DNA from: Amoebidium appalachense
Taxonomy: Eukaryota; Ichthyosporea
DNA: 64,000 nucleotides
Assembly: GCA_963693365.1 (NCBI GenBank)
Contig: CAVNZM010000017.1
Location: 1,674,001-1,738,000, forward strand
Direction of reading: 5' to 3'
Below are positions 24,148-36,787 of this stretch, one piece after another. The notes beneath the pieces are model-generated. The model had not been told where the DNA came from and did not search any database. It saw only the letters and a list, made by a program, of their open reading frames with translations. Within the stretch, counting starts at the first letter, position 1; each line of letters starts with the position of its first letter. The position numbers were made by a program, and so were the translations under genes.

Positions 24148-24384
24148 GCCCACCCAAAAAAGGGCACAACTAAATATTAAGAAAGGAACGAAGAATACAT
24201 GGACATGCAACTTAAATGTGCCTGTCGCAACCATCATACTTTAAACCCCGACCTCCCCCCCCCCCCCCCCCCCCCCTTTGTCTCTCGGGGTTTACGCATT
24301 ATTTATTCAGGCTCTTCCCACCACAATGAAAAAATCTACCTTTCCTTTCTTTGGCCACTCATTGGTAATAGAGCCAATCCCCCC

Positions 24385-24438
<54 letters not shown>

Positions 24439-25470
24439 CCCGGAGTCAACCCGTGCATGTCACATACACGAACACTAAACATGTGCATGCACACAGGCAT
24501 ATGCTACACGTACACAAAACACGCGTCCACGTGCTCACACTTGGGCATTTTTCGGTTTGACGGTTTGAGTGCTGTGCACGCGTGCGTAGCTTTAGGGAGG
24601 GAGGGGATGGGGTGTGTTGGGGGGGGAGGGGGGGGGGATCCACAGGTTAATTAGTCGAGAAGATGTACAGAGAAAACACCCGTATTTATATGTGGGGCGA
24701 AAATCAATTGCAAGCCATTCCTACTACGTATATTACAGCGTGGAGAATCAAGTTCCGTATGAATAACTTCGAATATTGGAAACCCCACGCTTCTTCACGT
24801 TTACACCCTTCTGTATATATAAGCATGTATGGGTGGAGTGGTACATAAAATCGGTTGGTTTATATTAAAACCCTTACCGACTTTGAAATGTTTCGTGGTG
24901 TTTCGTTAAGAATGCAATACCATGGTTAGGCTATTTAGGCTAAAAGATATATATTGGTTGGAATTTTAAACAGAAAACAATGACAAATGAGCTATTGATG
25001 ATGTTTGCCCTGTTCTCGACCGATACGGAAAAATCGTGCAATGATTTGAACAAACTTTGCTTGCAAATACTTCAAAAAAAAAAAAAAAGGAATGTGTACT
25101 GCACGGTGGGTTTGGGGGGAACAGTTGCATGTTACATATAGAATGCACGTGATATTAGTGGGGAGGCATACAATAAATACCAAAAAATGAATCAGCAAAC
25201 GTCTTCCACCCACTCCTGAAGACCCGGAGTAAACCTTAAAGATGTGTGTGTGTGTGTGTGTGTGTGTGCATTATAATCAACATCCATAACTAAATAAATC
25301 AGCCCAAATCACATTTCTATTGTCATGAAAATATCTAAACTTTATCTGAATATTTCTTACTGCAACACACCAGACAACTATCATACTATAAAGAAGACAA
25401 TCGACAATCTCAATTTACCCCCCACCCCCCCCCCTCCTCCCCACCACCACCACAATTAACCCCAACCAAC
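22931..25470. other. Intergenic: convergent 3' ends of LCMT1 and the T-box gene
   Basis: C/T-rich tracts lie at 22969-23245. (CA)n lies at 23553-23649. Cn-(CA)n modules lie at 24065-24145 and 24380-24434. 24660-25380 is AT-rich unique sequence with no convincing coding frame. Confidence 0.6.
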
Positions 25471-28400
25471 TCACAACTCCTCTTCAATGGCTCTCAACCC
25501 ATCCATCCAATCCCAAGGGGCGATGCCCAGATCGCACGATTGAGCTCCCGGCCAATCAACATCGTCCATTTGGAATAGCGGCTGGTTGGATTGCACAAGT
25601 TGTTGCACGATGTCGTCGCATAGTTTCATATCCCGAGGCCCCAATTGCGCCGTGAGAGCGTCCATTTCATCGAATGACGGGATCGCGATTGAATTTTCAG
25701 TCGCGGTGGAAATGTTTGCGGTGTATGGGGCTGTTGGAAAGCCTTTTCCTGTTTTGGCGGCGAGGAATTGTGCGTGGTATGGGAGGAATGTGGGTTGGAA
25801 TGCGACGGGTGATGCGTTGGGAGGATACACGCTTGTGCTTGTCGTTAGTTGTGGTGTTGTGTTGGCAGAGTGGGGGACGAGCGGAACATCAGGAGAAATG
25901 CTTCGTGGGGGTGGATTCCATTGTGCATCTTTAACCGTAGCGGTGGTGGTAGGTGCAAGGGGAATGTTGCAAGGTTGATTATCCGCGGGGTTAGAAATAC
26001 CGTTCGCCCATGATTCGGAGAGGTAACGCGGCGAGTCCTGACCCCACAGGTAGGCGGAAATTGGTGCAGTTCCGTTGCCGTTGGCGCTTGCTGATTGGAT
26101 GAGCTGGTAGTATTCCGGCGTAATGATTGGTTGTTGGTTGGTGTAGGCGTCTTGCAATTGGGGGTCGTAACTGGGCTGGGCAGGTGCTGGCGCGATTGGG
26201 CCTGGCGGACTAGGAATGTGCGGGGAGGACCTTTCACTGGGCGAGATTGGGATGGAGACCTCCGCTTCCGGGCTACGAATGTGGTTGTATTCAGCGGCGG
26301 CTAGCACCCAATTGATCTGCGCGTGTTTTCGTTTCTCGCCCCTGCGTGTATACTCTCCGCCGCTTTCCTCGCTGTGAACGCTCCGTTCCGACGATTTCTT
26401 CTGTCGCAATTTCCCGTCCTGTATGGCTTGCTGTAAACCCTGAATTTCGTTCCGATAAGCGAACTCAGCCGTAGTAAAATCCATGTGCGAACTGAATGTC
26501 GAGGAGGGGGAGACAGAAACCGTGCGATCGTTTTGTTTTTGTTGTGGGGGTGAACCCGTTTCCCCACTGGATGCTAGTGAGGTAGATTCCGAATTTTCCG
26601 GCGATGGGACGGGGGTCGCCAACGGCGTAACATTTTCGAGCGTTGGGTACGATCTACGTTTGCGGCTCCGTTTCGGTTTGGGGGGCGCGAGATCGTTATG
26701 TTTTGTCGTTTGTGAAATCGCTCGTTTTGCGCTTGCGTTTTTCGCGTGTGGCGTCGCCCTAGGTAGGCGTTGATGGAGAATTATGGGCTCGCTGAGAAAC
26801 TGTGTGTAGTTCAGATCGCGATTGAAATTGTAGGCGTAGTTTAGGTTGGCGGCTGCTGCAACGGTCGTGCTTGCAGTGTTATAGGACGGCGGCGCGAGCG
26901 GGCGGTCGATTGGCAGGACCATTTGCACGAAATCGGAATCGGGGTGGGTGGGATAGCCGGAATTCTTGTCGGTAAGGTCGGGATATACAGCATGGTTGTT
27001 TTCAGAGTGGGAGGGATATACGAAGTTCCTCTCGGGGTCATTGGGATATCTAACGTTGTTTTCGGCGTGGTTGGGATATCTGATGTTGTTTTCGGTGTAA
27101 GTGGGATAGCCGCTGTTTGGAAATGAGCTTCTTGGGACAGCCGGGGCGATGTTTGTGGACGAAGAGGACTGCCTTCCTACAGATAGTCGAAATTCCTCGC
27201 TATCTCCGACGCCGAACGACGGAACGGGGGGTAGATTCTCCTTCTGTTGGGATAGCGGCGGGATATACTTTGAATTTTTGAAGTGTTGGGGGCACTGAAG
27301 CTTGTGGTTGCGGCTCTTAGCCATCGGGTTGCAGAGGATTTTCATGGTAGCCATCATGGGGTTGTGGTAGGCCGTGGCGGTGAAGAACTGGCAGAGCTCG
27401 AGCTCGAACGACATTTTCTGTGTGTGTACGTGTGTGTACGTGTGTGTGTGTGTGTGTGCACATGCTTATAATAAGGCCCGGAGAGATAGGTTTTATGGGC
27501 GAGGGGGGGGGGGAAGCTGCGAAAGTGTTTAGGTTAGGGGAGGTGGGGGTGGGGGTGGAGCTGGGGGTGAATGTGGGGAGATGGGGGGGAGGGGGAGGGG
27601 GGGGGGGGGGGGGGGAGGTAACATGGGGTTAGGTTCACGTCTGAATATGGGCTGATGTGCGAAACGTACTTCCTGCGCCTGTGTGTGTCATCTGTGGGAA
27701 CCTGGCACAGATATGCATATGTGCGGTGTATGTGCATGTTCGGGTGTAATTGCACGGGAGTATGACTAGATTTGACACCATAACATCCTCTCCCCGTTTC
27801 TCTTTTCTTAAACCTCCCCGACAGCAGGGTCAGTTGTGAGAATGAAAATGAAGAAGGAAGATAAGGAGATGGGGAAAGTTATAGAGGATAATAGAGGCTG
27901 GAGAGCAAGCCATGTGAGTGAGGGGAAATCTGCAAAAGATATTTTGGGTAACACAGCACATGGAACGGGATACAAAAGACCTGTGGATGGATGTGGATGT
28001 AAACCATGGAAGTGTTTGGGCAGGGAATGGGGAAGATGGGGGGGGGGGTGTGGGGGGGGTAAAAGGCTGTTTGTGCGTGTATGTGTGTGTGTGGGGGGCG
28101 GGGGGGGGGGGGGGGGGGGGGGGTTGGGATGGGAGGGGAGGAAGGGGAGGGCAGGGGAGACGGAGGGAGAGAGGGAGGTTGAGGGGCAGGGAGAGAGAGA
28201 GAGAGAAAGAATGATAGAGAGTATCTATGTGCGTGTTTGTGTGTGGATGTCTGGGCAGGATGAGGGGGGGTTGAGGCTGATGTGTTTGTGTGTGTGTGTG
28301 GGGGGGGGGGGGGGGGGAAGGGGAAGAAAGGAGAGGGGGGCATTACCTCATTCTGGAAGATTCTGCCATCGTGGACGCGTGCAATGAACACCCACGGCAC

Positions 28401-28711
28401 ATAGCGACGGAATGTGCTCAGATGCACCATTTTCTCGTGGTTGGGTTTGTTGCTGACGCGCAGCTGAAAGGGTGCGTGTGTGTGTGTGTGTGTGTGTGTT
28501 GGGGAGGGAGGGGGGGGGGGGGGGGGGGATGGGGGGGCAGAAATATGTTTGGGGGGGGGGGGGGGGGAGGGGATGGGGAGAGGGGTTAGAATGTGTTACA
28601 GAGTATTTAGTATACATTAATAGCGGTCGAGACAGAAAAGAGAGCACAGCACACTGAAGGTGTGGAGGGGGGATTTTGGGAGGTGGAAGGTTGGGGGGGG
28701 GAGGGGGGTGT

Positions 28712-28742
<31 letters not shown>

Positions 28743-29237
28743 GGAGGAGGGGGGATGAGATGGAGCGAGCAGGGGAGGGGGGAGGGGGGAAGGAGGGGGG
28801 CCGAAGAGAGAAAGAAACCGGAAGGGGTTTGGGGGCCCAGGGGGGGAGGGGGGAGGGAGAGAGAGAGAGGGGAAAGGGGGGGGGGGGGAGGGGGGGGGGA
28901 AGGGCAATGGAATTTTCACCGTTTGGAAATCCAAGCCATCTTCCAGCAACTTTTCGCCGGTTATCGACTCGTGCAGGCACCACTGTTCACTTGCCGTGAC
29001 GGGAGAATGGATGTTGGTCTCTGCAAGTGGTGTGTCCGGTTAGATTGAATGTCAGTTTTACATTTGTAAAGGTGCACTGTTGATTGGTGGGTGGTTAATA
29101 GAAGTAGCACGGCGCTAGTTTATTTCTGTTTCTTAAACAATGGTTTTGTCCCGTTACAGCCCCCCCCTCCCCCCCCCCCCCCAGGCCCCCCTCACACACA
29201 CACACAAACACCCACCAACCCACCCGGATCTCTATAG

Positions 29238-29274
<37 letters not shown>

Positions 29275-30172
29275 ACCACCACCACCCCACCCGGGGGGCG
29301 GGGGGGTTGAAAAGGAGCAAAAACCAGCCAGCAAAAAAAAAAAAGAGGGCGGGTCTTCCACGATTGAGATAATTTTGGGAGGCCCTTTGAAATGGGTGTG
29401 TGTGGGGGGGGGGGGAGGGGGGGGGGGGGCTGGGGGGGTCTGGAAAGAACATCTTAGAATGGGGGGGAAAGAGCGATGGGATATTAAGGTCATGAAACGA
29501 AGCGGAGTGTGCTCAGGGAACACATACTGGTTGCTGGTGGTTTTGAGAACCATTTCCCGCTGTATTGCAGAACTGAGTTTTTGGGCTCGTAGGAGCAGAA
29601 CTCCATCCACACACGGTACTTGTGGTGTGGATTCAGACCCTTGGCTGTCAGCTGCAAGGAGAAGAGGGTTAAAGTTACTAACTGTTGTTCTTTTTCCCGG
29701 ATTTCTAAGTGACGAGAAGAAGACGTGAAAGGGTTTTCATAATCCGAATTTCTTATTTTCATTAAGAAGAGAAAGGTGAAAGTTTGCACATTAATTATCC
29801 TCTTTCAACAAAATACTCCGGACATTACGCAAAGAATAGAAAAGCCCCCACCATTTGTCCTTGTATCTCCAAGGAAATAGTATAATTCATCTCTTCCACT
29901 ACAACCCCCCTCCCCCCCCTCCCCCCTCCCCCCCTCCCCCCCCCCCCTTGTATCTCCAACGAAGTATTATAATTCATCTCTTCAACCACACCCCCCCCCC
30001 CCCCCCCCCCTCCTCCAAAAAAGGCAAAAAAAAAAAAAAAAAAAAGGAAAGAAGAGAACAGAAAAAACAAGAAGGGAAACAGAAGAGGCAAAACCACCCC
30101 TTTTTTTTAAGTGAATTAAATGCTTGGGGGAGGATGTAAGTGAGGATTAGGTGGGTGGGTGGGGGGAGGTGT

Positions 30173-30203
<31 letters not shown>

Positions 30204-31287
30204 GGGGGATTGAATGGATACACCAAAAGCCCAGATTAAAAAAACTAGCCGAGGTTGCTTGAACCTACGACCTGAAAGGAGTTGTAAATGGTGGCGGCGG
30301 TTGAGCGCTTCGGGGGGAAGGGGTGGGGAAGGGGGAGAGAGAGGGGGGGGGGGGGGGGGGGGGTTCATACCTTCATTACGGGGAATATCTGGCGGCCTTT
30401 TGAGGAAAGAATCATCTCAGTCTGCTGCACATAGAAGTTGGCCCACAAGACAGCATCGTTCAGTTGCAGGGTCACTACCGACCCGTGTCTCTTGTTGGTT
30501 GCATGCAGCTCGGACCTGTGGCAAGAAAAAAAATAGAAAATTAATATGAAAATTTATTTTTTAAAAAAATTAGAATCAAAAAGTGCCATGCTTTCATCCC
30601 AAGACGTAGGGAATAAACACCCTTTTTTATTGTACACTAGAAGTTTGTGGAGGTGTTGCGAAAACAAAGTTAGCAAAAATGTTTTGGTTCTTCCAACTCA
30701 GATAACATTCAGCATTTGTACTGAAACAGGCAGATTTGTGGACATGTGGGATTATCCGTGCTAGGAGTGGTGGGTCTCTTCCCCCTCCCCCTCCCCTCCC
30801 TTCTCCCCCCCTCCCCTCCCCCCCCCCCCCCCCACACACACACACACACTCTCTGCCTCTTTCTCTCGCTCCATATCACATGTCCCAGCAATCCAATTAG
30901 CCCGTTGGTCACAAAAAAAAGAGCTACAAACGTAAAATTTCAACTCATGACGTAATGATAATGAACACACGTGCACGGTATACATACGCTGGAAGGTTAG
31001 GGAGAGGAATCTCGAGCTCCACATAGGTATCATCAGTAATATTACAGAAGCACATATGCCTATCGTGTAGCAGCCGGATCACTTTTGCATTTGGATTGTT
31101 CCTGGGGTTTGATTTTCTGGCGTCACGGGTGCCCATGCATTTTGGCGGAACCCACACTTGAACTTGAGGGGAAACGTGGTGTGGGTGGGTGTTGGCTGGA
31201 TTTTGCTCCTCGTGGGTGCTGCATAGAAAGAGTGAGTGGTAAGTCTTAGAGGTGGGAGGGCAGGGCAAGGAATAAAGATAAAGGGCC

Positions 31288-31325
<38 letters not shown>

Positions 31326-31473
31326 GCAAGACGAATTACTAAGGGGGGAGAATCAGGACGATATGATGCTGGGGAAGCAAGCACAGATCTTGTTCTGGAT
31401 CGATGGTGTGTAGAAAACACTAGGGTGTACCTTAGGAAGGGTGGATAGACGTAAAATCGGAATGATAAGTGCT

Positions 31474-31508
<35 letters not shown>

Positions 31509-32152
31509 GGAGGGGAATGCATTCGTTATAGAAGGTTGCGAAAAGAAGGTGCAGTATCATGTGTTGGTATAAAGGCGGTTGAATAATATTATGAGTCTTA
31601 ACCTCAACAATTCATGTTCGTATTTGGGAAGCGAGCAATTTAGGAACATAGGATTGTGCTCTTGCCCCAACCCCAAAAGCTCCACCTGCTCGCAAGTGTG
31701 CGGGCCCACACACAGACCCCCCCCCCCCCCCCCCCCCCCCCCCCATCTCTCTCTCTCTCTCTCAATCACAGGCTCACACACAAACAAAAACCGCTCTTCC
31801 AGATTTCTTTGCTCTTTTAGCAGCATATCATACCCAAAGTTAGCCCCCCCCCCTCCCCCTAACACATCCACACCCACACCACCACCATCACCACTACGCA
31901 CACAAACGGCCACACTCCAAAACCAAGACCTTCCCTCTTAACAGCTCTACTATTGCATGCAGCCCTTTCCCCCTCCTGTCCGTATTGCCGCTTTTGCCTT
32001 TCTGCAAGCACAAATATAGCACAGTCAAACCGTGCAAGACAAGACCATATGTGAGCTTGCAGCTTAACTCAAGCATTCGTACCATACCTGTCTTGTGATG
32101 TGACATCATCCTCATCATCCACCTCATATCCTGGTTGGTAAGACATTTTCAT
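25471..32152 (-). CDS. T-box transcription factor, 7 coding exons, 909 aa
   Basis: Exons, 5' to 3' on the minus strand: 32152-32088, 31218-30988, 30515-30371, 29651-29528, 29020-28920, 28463-28347, 27417-25471. They total 2730 nt with GT-AG borders and consistent phases. The T-box DNA-binding domain spans about residues 108-296: LWANFYVQQTEMIL, GRQIFPVMK, GLNPHHKYRVWMEF, YSGKW, IHSPVTASEQWC, LRVSNK, LSTFRRYVPW and TATAYHN...ILCNPMAK. It is divergent: the usual HPDSP...W block is shortened and the usual NPFAK is NPMAK. The last exon (649 codons) encodes six tandem copies of a decapeptide-like YP...ENN unit (363-422), a basic nuclear-localisation-like KPKRSRKRR (508-516) and an acidic, aromatic C-terminus (FQMDDVDWPG, DWMDG) suggestive of transactivation. 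The start MKMSYQPGY is the first ATG after a 5' UTR acceptor. The orthology group is uncertain. Confidence 0.92.
26935..27114 (-). repeat. Coding decapeptide repeat within the T-box protein
   Basis: Units SGYPTYTENN, IRYPNHAENN, VRYPNDPERN, FVYPSHSENN, an 11-residue HAVYPDLTDKN and SGYPTHPDSD follow head to tail. The Tyr-Pro pair and the ENN end are conserved. The DNA is repetitive with a 30 bp period. Confidence 0.9.
28085..28910. repeat. (TG)n-Gn and G-rich tracts in T-box introns 5 and 6
   Basis: G-runs preceded by (TG)n lie at 28083-28122, 28286-28317, 28472-28528 and 28707-28743. Read on the coding (minus) strand these are Cn-(CA)n modules. Exon 6 (28347-28463) lies among them. Confidence 0.85.
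29161..29330. repeat. C-runs and (CA)n in T-box intron 4
   Basis: 29161-29211 is a C-rich tract passing into (CA)n. 29239-29273 is a C-run followed by (CCA)n. Confidence 0.85.
29860..30030. repeat. Tandem duplication of about 90 bp in T-box intron 3
   Basis: CTTGTATCTCCAA(G/C)GAA followed by TATAATTCATCTCTTC and a C-rich tail occurs twice, at about 29859 and 29947. Confidence 0.8.
30173..30362. repeat. (TG)n-Gn and G-rich tracts in T-box intron 3
   Basis: (TG)n passes into a G-run at 30173-30208, and a G-rich tract at 30320-30363 ends 7 nt from the exon 3 donor. On the coding strand these read as Cn-(CA)n and as a C-run just after the 5' splice site. Confidence 0.85.
31288..31512. repeat. 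G-runs in T-box intron 1
   Basis: G-runs lie at 31291-31324 and 31473-31507. They are C-runs on the transcribed RNA strand. Confidence 0.85.
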
Positions 32153-34150
32153 TCTCGTGGTTTATATTCCACCTACAAGAAAACAACGGTAAGTATCCAT
32201 AAGTGTGTAAATGAAGCGACTCTCTTGAAAGGAATTGAAAATATGCTACATGACCCGCACACCACTTCAAGTTGCTAGAAACGATACTGTGTATGTGGAT
32301 GTTTCAAGACCACTGCGGTGCTTCGCGTCATGTTTCTTTAACACATGTAAAAGCGCTCTATTTTATCAAAATACGACCCTGCCTCATTACCCCCTTCTTG
32401 ATTTCTATCTGCATCCCAAAGTTTTTCTATGGGCACCCTGTGGACTATTTCTCTAAGCGGCCCGATAAATGCTCTTTCTTCGTTTCTGCTTGTATCTAGG
32501 TCCTTTTGGGTAAGAGTGAAGACTCGAACTTAATGAAAGACACACACCACGCCGCATACAGGTCGATAATGTCAAGTGGCACACTCACCTGAGACGCAGG
32601 GGTTTCACAGCTCTATGGTGCTCTTTTTTCTTCTTGCTGAGTTTTTCCTCGAGCTCCACACGACTTTGAATTGAACCCCTACCCGGTATGATGTGCCAAC
32701 TCACAAAGAAGTGCAAGTCCCTGGTCCAAAGAAACCAAAAAACGAACGAAACGGAACGTCTTACGGCAGTTTTTCCGTGAAGGTAGGCCTTGGGCTACCT
32801 TTTACTGTGTTCACTATACTAATTATTAAAAAGACAATGTGCTATGCCAAGTTTTGATTACCTGAGACGTCTAAGAGGGAACCGTTGTGTCACACCAACA
32901 ATGGATGGTGCTAGCACTTGTTCTTTCGATAGACTAAACCATTATTTATTCTAATTGCTAAGCCTTTTACAGCCACCCATTACCCAAAAATTCTTATTAC
33001 TAGGAGGAGTTAGTAGGTTTTAGCGGTTGAAAACGGCCACATGAACCTTTATACAGGGAGAGCGAGAGAAGAAAGACAACGAAAAAAAACGAAAATTTAA
33101 CCGCTGAAGCCCCTTCTAGCGCTCCTCCCTCAACAAGTCCTATCCCATTGTGTGTGCAAATCAACGCATAAGCCGCCATATAAACCCCAAACGGAGTTTT
33201 TGTTTCACGCAAAATGGGGTGAGTGGCGTATTGAGGAAAAAAAAAAGAGAGAGAGCCTGAAAATGTGTACGGGGGCAGATAGACTGTTCTGTGAACGGCT
33301 TGAATGGGCTGGAAGGGGTTGACGGCGGGAACACGGATCATGTGTTGGACAAGTGACCGTTAGCAAGCCACACCTGATTGGTTGCCCACTTGGACATAGT
33401 TGTTTTCGAGCCAGCGGCGGCAAACGGCGCGGCTTTGAAAATGCAAGACGATCGGGCATTCTACATATGAATTTAAACACTAGAGCAAACAATTAAGATA
33501 GAGTTATATAAATTACACAACTAACACATTATTATGCTCATTACGGAGTTAATGCAACACAAAAAAGCGCAACTAGTCCTAATAATGGCCGGCGGGTTCC
33601 TTCTGCTGTAGAATCAGGATAATAAAGCATTACCCTGTTCAGGAGTCAACAAACAAAGCCAATCACAGCCTGCTTCAAATAAGCCAAATAAGGCAGGTGT
33701 GGAAATGTCCAGATTGAATAGAACTGAATGAGCGTGCTAACTTTTGAGCATTAGAAGCAATTTCATTGCAATTACTGGAGCCTAACCAAAAAAAGCTAGA
33801 AAATACGTTCTGGAGTATGGGAGCCTGAATAGAGCAGCCGCTGTCAACACGTTGCCTGACGACTGTGCCAAAGGAGTTGTTACTATTTTTAGCCAACTCG
33901 TGATGTGCGGCACTGTTGTTTGATTGGCACACTAAACTATGGTTTATTCTGATTGGCTTTGCCAGAATCATTCCTCTTTTTTTTTCTTTTTTTTTTTTTG
34001 GGCGGCCGTGTCAGTCGTTTGTGCACTGTCGTTTGTGGCTTGATCAAGTGCTCCCCTTTGTGTTAGGGGAATAGGATGGGAGTGGTGCTAAGACTCAAGG
34101 AAAGTTGGCTCGTAAATATAGCTTCCGTCAACACGCGCACTACTACTTAT
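32153..34150. other. 5' flank of the T-box gene and intergenic DNA
   Basis: A likely 3' splice site (CTTGTAG on the minus strand, exon edge near 32172) just before the T-box ATG suggests an upstream non-coding exon. The remaining 2 kb is unique sequence with several ATTGG (CCAAT-type) pentamers and a T-run at 33978-33999. No coding frame of convincing composition. Confidence 0.45.
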
Positions 34151-34169
34151 CTCAAGAGTATCTACACTG

Positions 34170-34480
34170 CACCACAGTACACGGGCGGCGGGCGGCGGGC
34201 CCGGTCTGCCAGGCCAGGGTACCCAGGGCTCGGAAATCCACGGCCCGCCTGGCGGCCACGGGCCCTACCAGGTAGCCGCACTCGTGCAGGGGTGGGGGGG
34301 AAGCCGGGGTAGACGGGGTTGGGGGCGGGGGGGCACGCAGGCAAAGCGCGTTGGGCGCCCGCGCCTGACCCTTCGCCAACCCCCGCGTGCCCTGGTCACA
34401 CCCGGCCCGCGCCGCCCCCCTCCCCCTGCCTTCCCCACCCTCCCCCCACACCCAGGCCGGAGGAGGCCGGGTCGAGTTGC
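34170..34480. other. GC-rich CpG-dense segment
   Basis: GGCGGGCGGCGGGCCCGG and many CG steps make this the most GC-rich non-homopolymer block of the window. No ORF with ordinary composition. It could be a CpG-island-like promoter or a GC-rich repeat. Confidence 0.4.
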
Positions 34481-34589
34481 CGGCCCCCGTTCCCCACAGA
34501 CGGGCGCTTTAGCCTCACTGTTTCCCCCCCTCTGTGCGTGTTGGCACTCGTGGGAGCTAGGGGGGGTTTCGCCGGCCGGGAGCTAGGTG

Positions 34590-35093
34590 GGTGTTTCGGC
34601 CGGCAGTGCTTCGAACACACACACACACACTACAAGCACTCAATCACCCCTCACACACACACACACACACACGACATTCGGCCGGCGGTGCTTCGAACAC
34701 ACACACACACAACAAGCACTCACACACTCAAGCACTCACACACTCACACACACACACACACGACACGCGCACACATGAACACACTCTGTGTGGCTGACAC
34801 GCGCACACATGAACACACTCACCTAGCACAGCAACACACTACAAGCACACTCCCTGCAACACACGAGCAAAAGCAAAACACTACAAGCACACTCCCTGCA
34901 ACACACAAGCAAAACTGCGCAAACACACTCACCTAGCCACACAGAGCAACACACTACTAGCCACACAGCGCAACACACTACAAGCACACTCCCTGCAACA
35001 CACAAGCAAAAGCAAAACGCTACAAGCACACTCCCTGCAACACACAAGCAAAGGCAAAACATCCTGCAACACACACGCACACACACGCGCACC

Positions 35094-35125
<32 letters not shown>

Positions 35126-35270
35126 ACAAGACCCACCCATGCACTCAGACGTCATGTGCATGACACACACACACACACACACACACACGGACTCGACCGG
35201 TCAATTCAGACACCCGTGGACACACACACACACACACACAACCAACCCATCACCCGTCAACTCACTCTCA
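34590..35270. repeat. Minisatellite cluster within (CA)n-rich DNA
   Basis: CTACAAGCACACTCCCTGCA followed by ACACA(A/C)GAGCAAAAG-type sequence recurs four times between 34838 and 35060. A second motif, TTCGGCCGGC(A/G)GTGCTTCGAA, occurs at 34595 and 34677. Short (CA)n stretches lie around them (34617-35250). Confidence 0.75.
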
Positions 35271-35934
35271 CCCATCACAATGCACTATGCACACATGCCT
35301 GTGTGTGTGCGCGCACATGCCTGTGTGTGCGCGCGCACACATCACTGTCTACATAGCACAGCATCAGCTGCTGCTACCCTGACAAAACTGATGCAACATG
35401 GGGCATTAATATTCTATGAAACAACACACACACGGTGGTTTGGGTACATTATCATTACTTCCACCCGTGCTTGAAACTTGGGCACAGCTAAAAGTTTGTA
35501 CAGTTGTTAAAAGTGTGCTTCAATTCAAGAAGAGTGTTGGCCCCACTGCTCTGCACCGGGGAGGCCGCGGTTATAAAACATGATACAGGCTGTAACAATA
35601 CCCTTTTTTTTTTTTTTTTTTTTTTTTTAAGTTCCCTCTCGATCATATTTTAGTCCAATTTCAACCCCAGTTCACGTTAAAGTCGAAAGACAGGGTAACC
35701 TACATACACTCTTCTCACTTATCTCACTCTTCTTTTCATCTCCGTTTGTGACCGTGCCACCTGAGGCTGACCTGTGTTGCCGCATGTCACAATTATCATA
35801 TCATCACTCCATGGCCACACAAGGGTATATGACATGCACTACGAGTGTTTCAAAACCTGGCCACAGGTGTGCACCTTCTTTCCAGGTGTCCCTCAAACCT
35901 CCCCCCACATCCGTATTGCTTTGTTGAACTCATC

Positions 35935-36594
35935 ATGTCGCTAAGCGAAAAAATCGCTTGCCTGCTTACGCTGCTTGGGGGGAGAACGGGCAGCTTCTTT
36001 GGCCGCCGAAACAAAAGTGAAACTATACTGTTAATTTCATTGAATTTCCCAAGATCTTCCTCGTAAACTTGTCTCCTTACTTTGCCGCTATGTTTCGCGA
36101 GCACCACGAGGATACAGGTACCAGCTACGCGCTTAAAGAAGCATCAAACGAACACAATCACTGTTAAAGACATCTCTTACCGCACACTCGCCACTTTTTT
36201 CGAACTTGCAGTTATTGAAGCCGCATTCACAACATCGTGCACAGAACAGCCAATGAACTACCCGTCCATTTTCTCGAAAAACGAAATTGTCCGGCTGGTA
36301 CGTGTTGCAGGGATTTACCAGTGCAAGGGGGCGTTGGAACTTTTGGCTCACCACGCGGAGAAGGAACCGACTTTGGAACTACTCGTCGCATTTCACAAGT
36401 ACAATATTGAGGTGGAATGGTCTGAGGGTACTCTCCAGAGAGTTGCAACAGAGGTTTTCCGCCCCAGTTATACTTACAGAGGTGGTGACCCAGCAAAGTT
36501 CTACTTCGAAGACACCTACATGCGGACACTGTTCGAGTCTCTGCCCAAAAAGCTCATGACTGACCTCTTTGTCAGCAGGACGATTGAGCCTTGA
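35935..36594 (+). pseudogene. Broken copy of the BTB-like gene family
   Basis: Three reading frames in succession match the intact paralogues at 41308-42117 and 57554-58369. The start MSLSEKIACLLTLLGG matches their N-terminus. FLVNLSPYFAAMF (around 36058-36096) lies in a second frame. NTITVKDISYRTLATFFEL (from about 36150) through the C-terminus lies in a third. About 45 residues between the first two parts are missing. The C-terminal half is intact (IVRLVRVAGIYQCKGALELL, ELLVAFHKYNIEVEW). Two frame breaks plus a deletion argue for a pseudogene, though an unrecognised intron could explain one break. Confidence 0.75.
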
Positions 36595-36725
36595 TTGCAG
36601 GCCATCATTCAATCATGTAGGGGTTAGAAGCTCGAGTTTCTATGTGGCAGAGTACTATTACGGAGAACTATAGCACATAGCCGGGTGATTGATTTATTGG
36701 TTAGCTTTTAGAAAGTTGTGTACTG

Positions 36726-36741
36726 TGTGTGTGTGTATGAG

Positions 36742-36787
<46 letters not shown>

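Noticed and set aside
25845-26237. Overlapping 130-codon frame antisense or out of frame to the T-box last exon
   Set aside because: It lies wholly within the T-box coding exon and has no family signature; a shadow frame.
33675-33971. 98-codon minus-strand frame upstream of the T-box gene
   Set aside because: Composition is plausible, but there is no start context, homologous motif or splice support; not distinguishable from chance.
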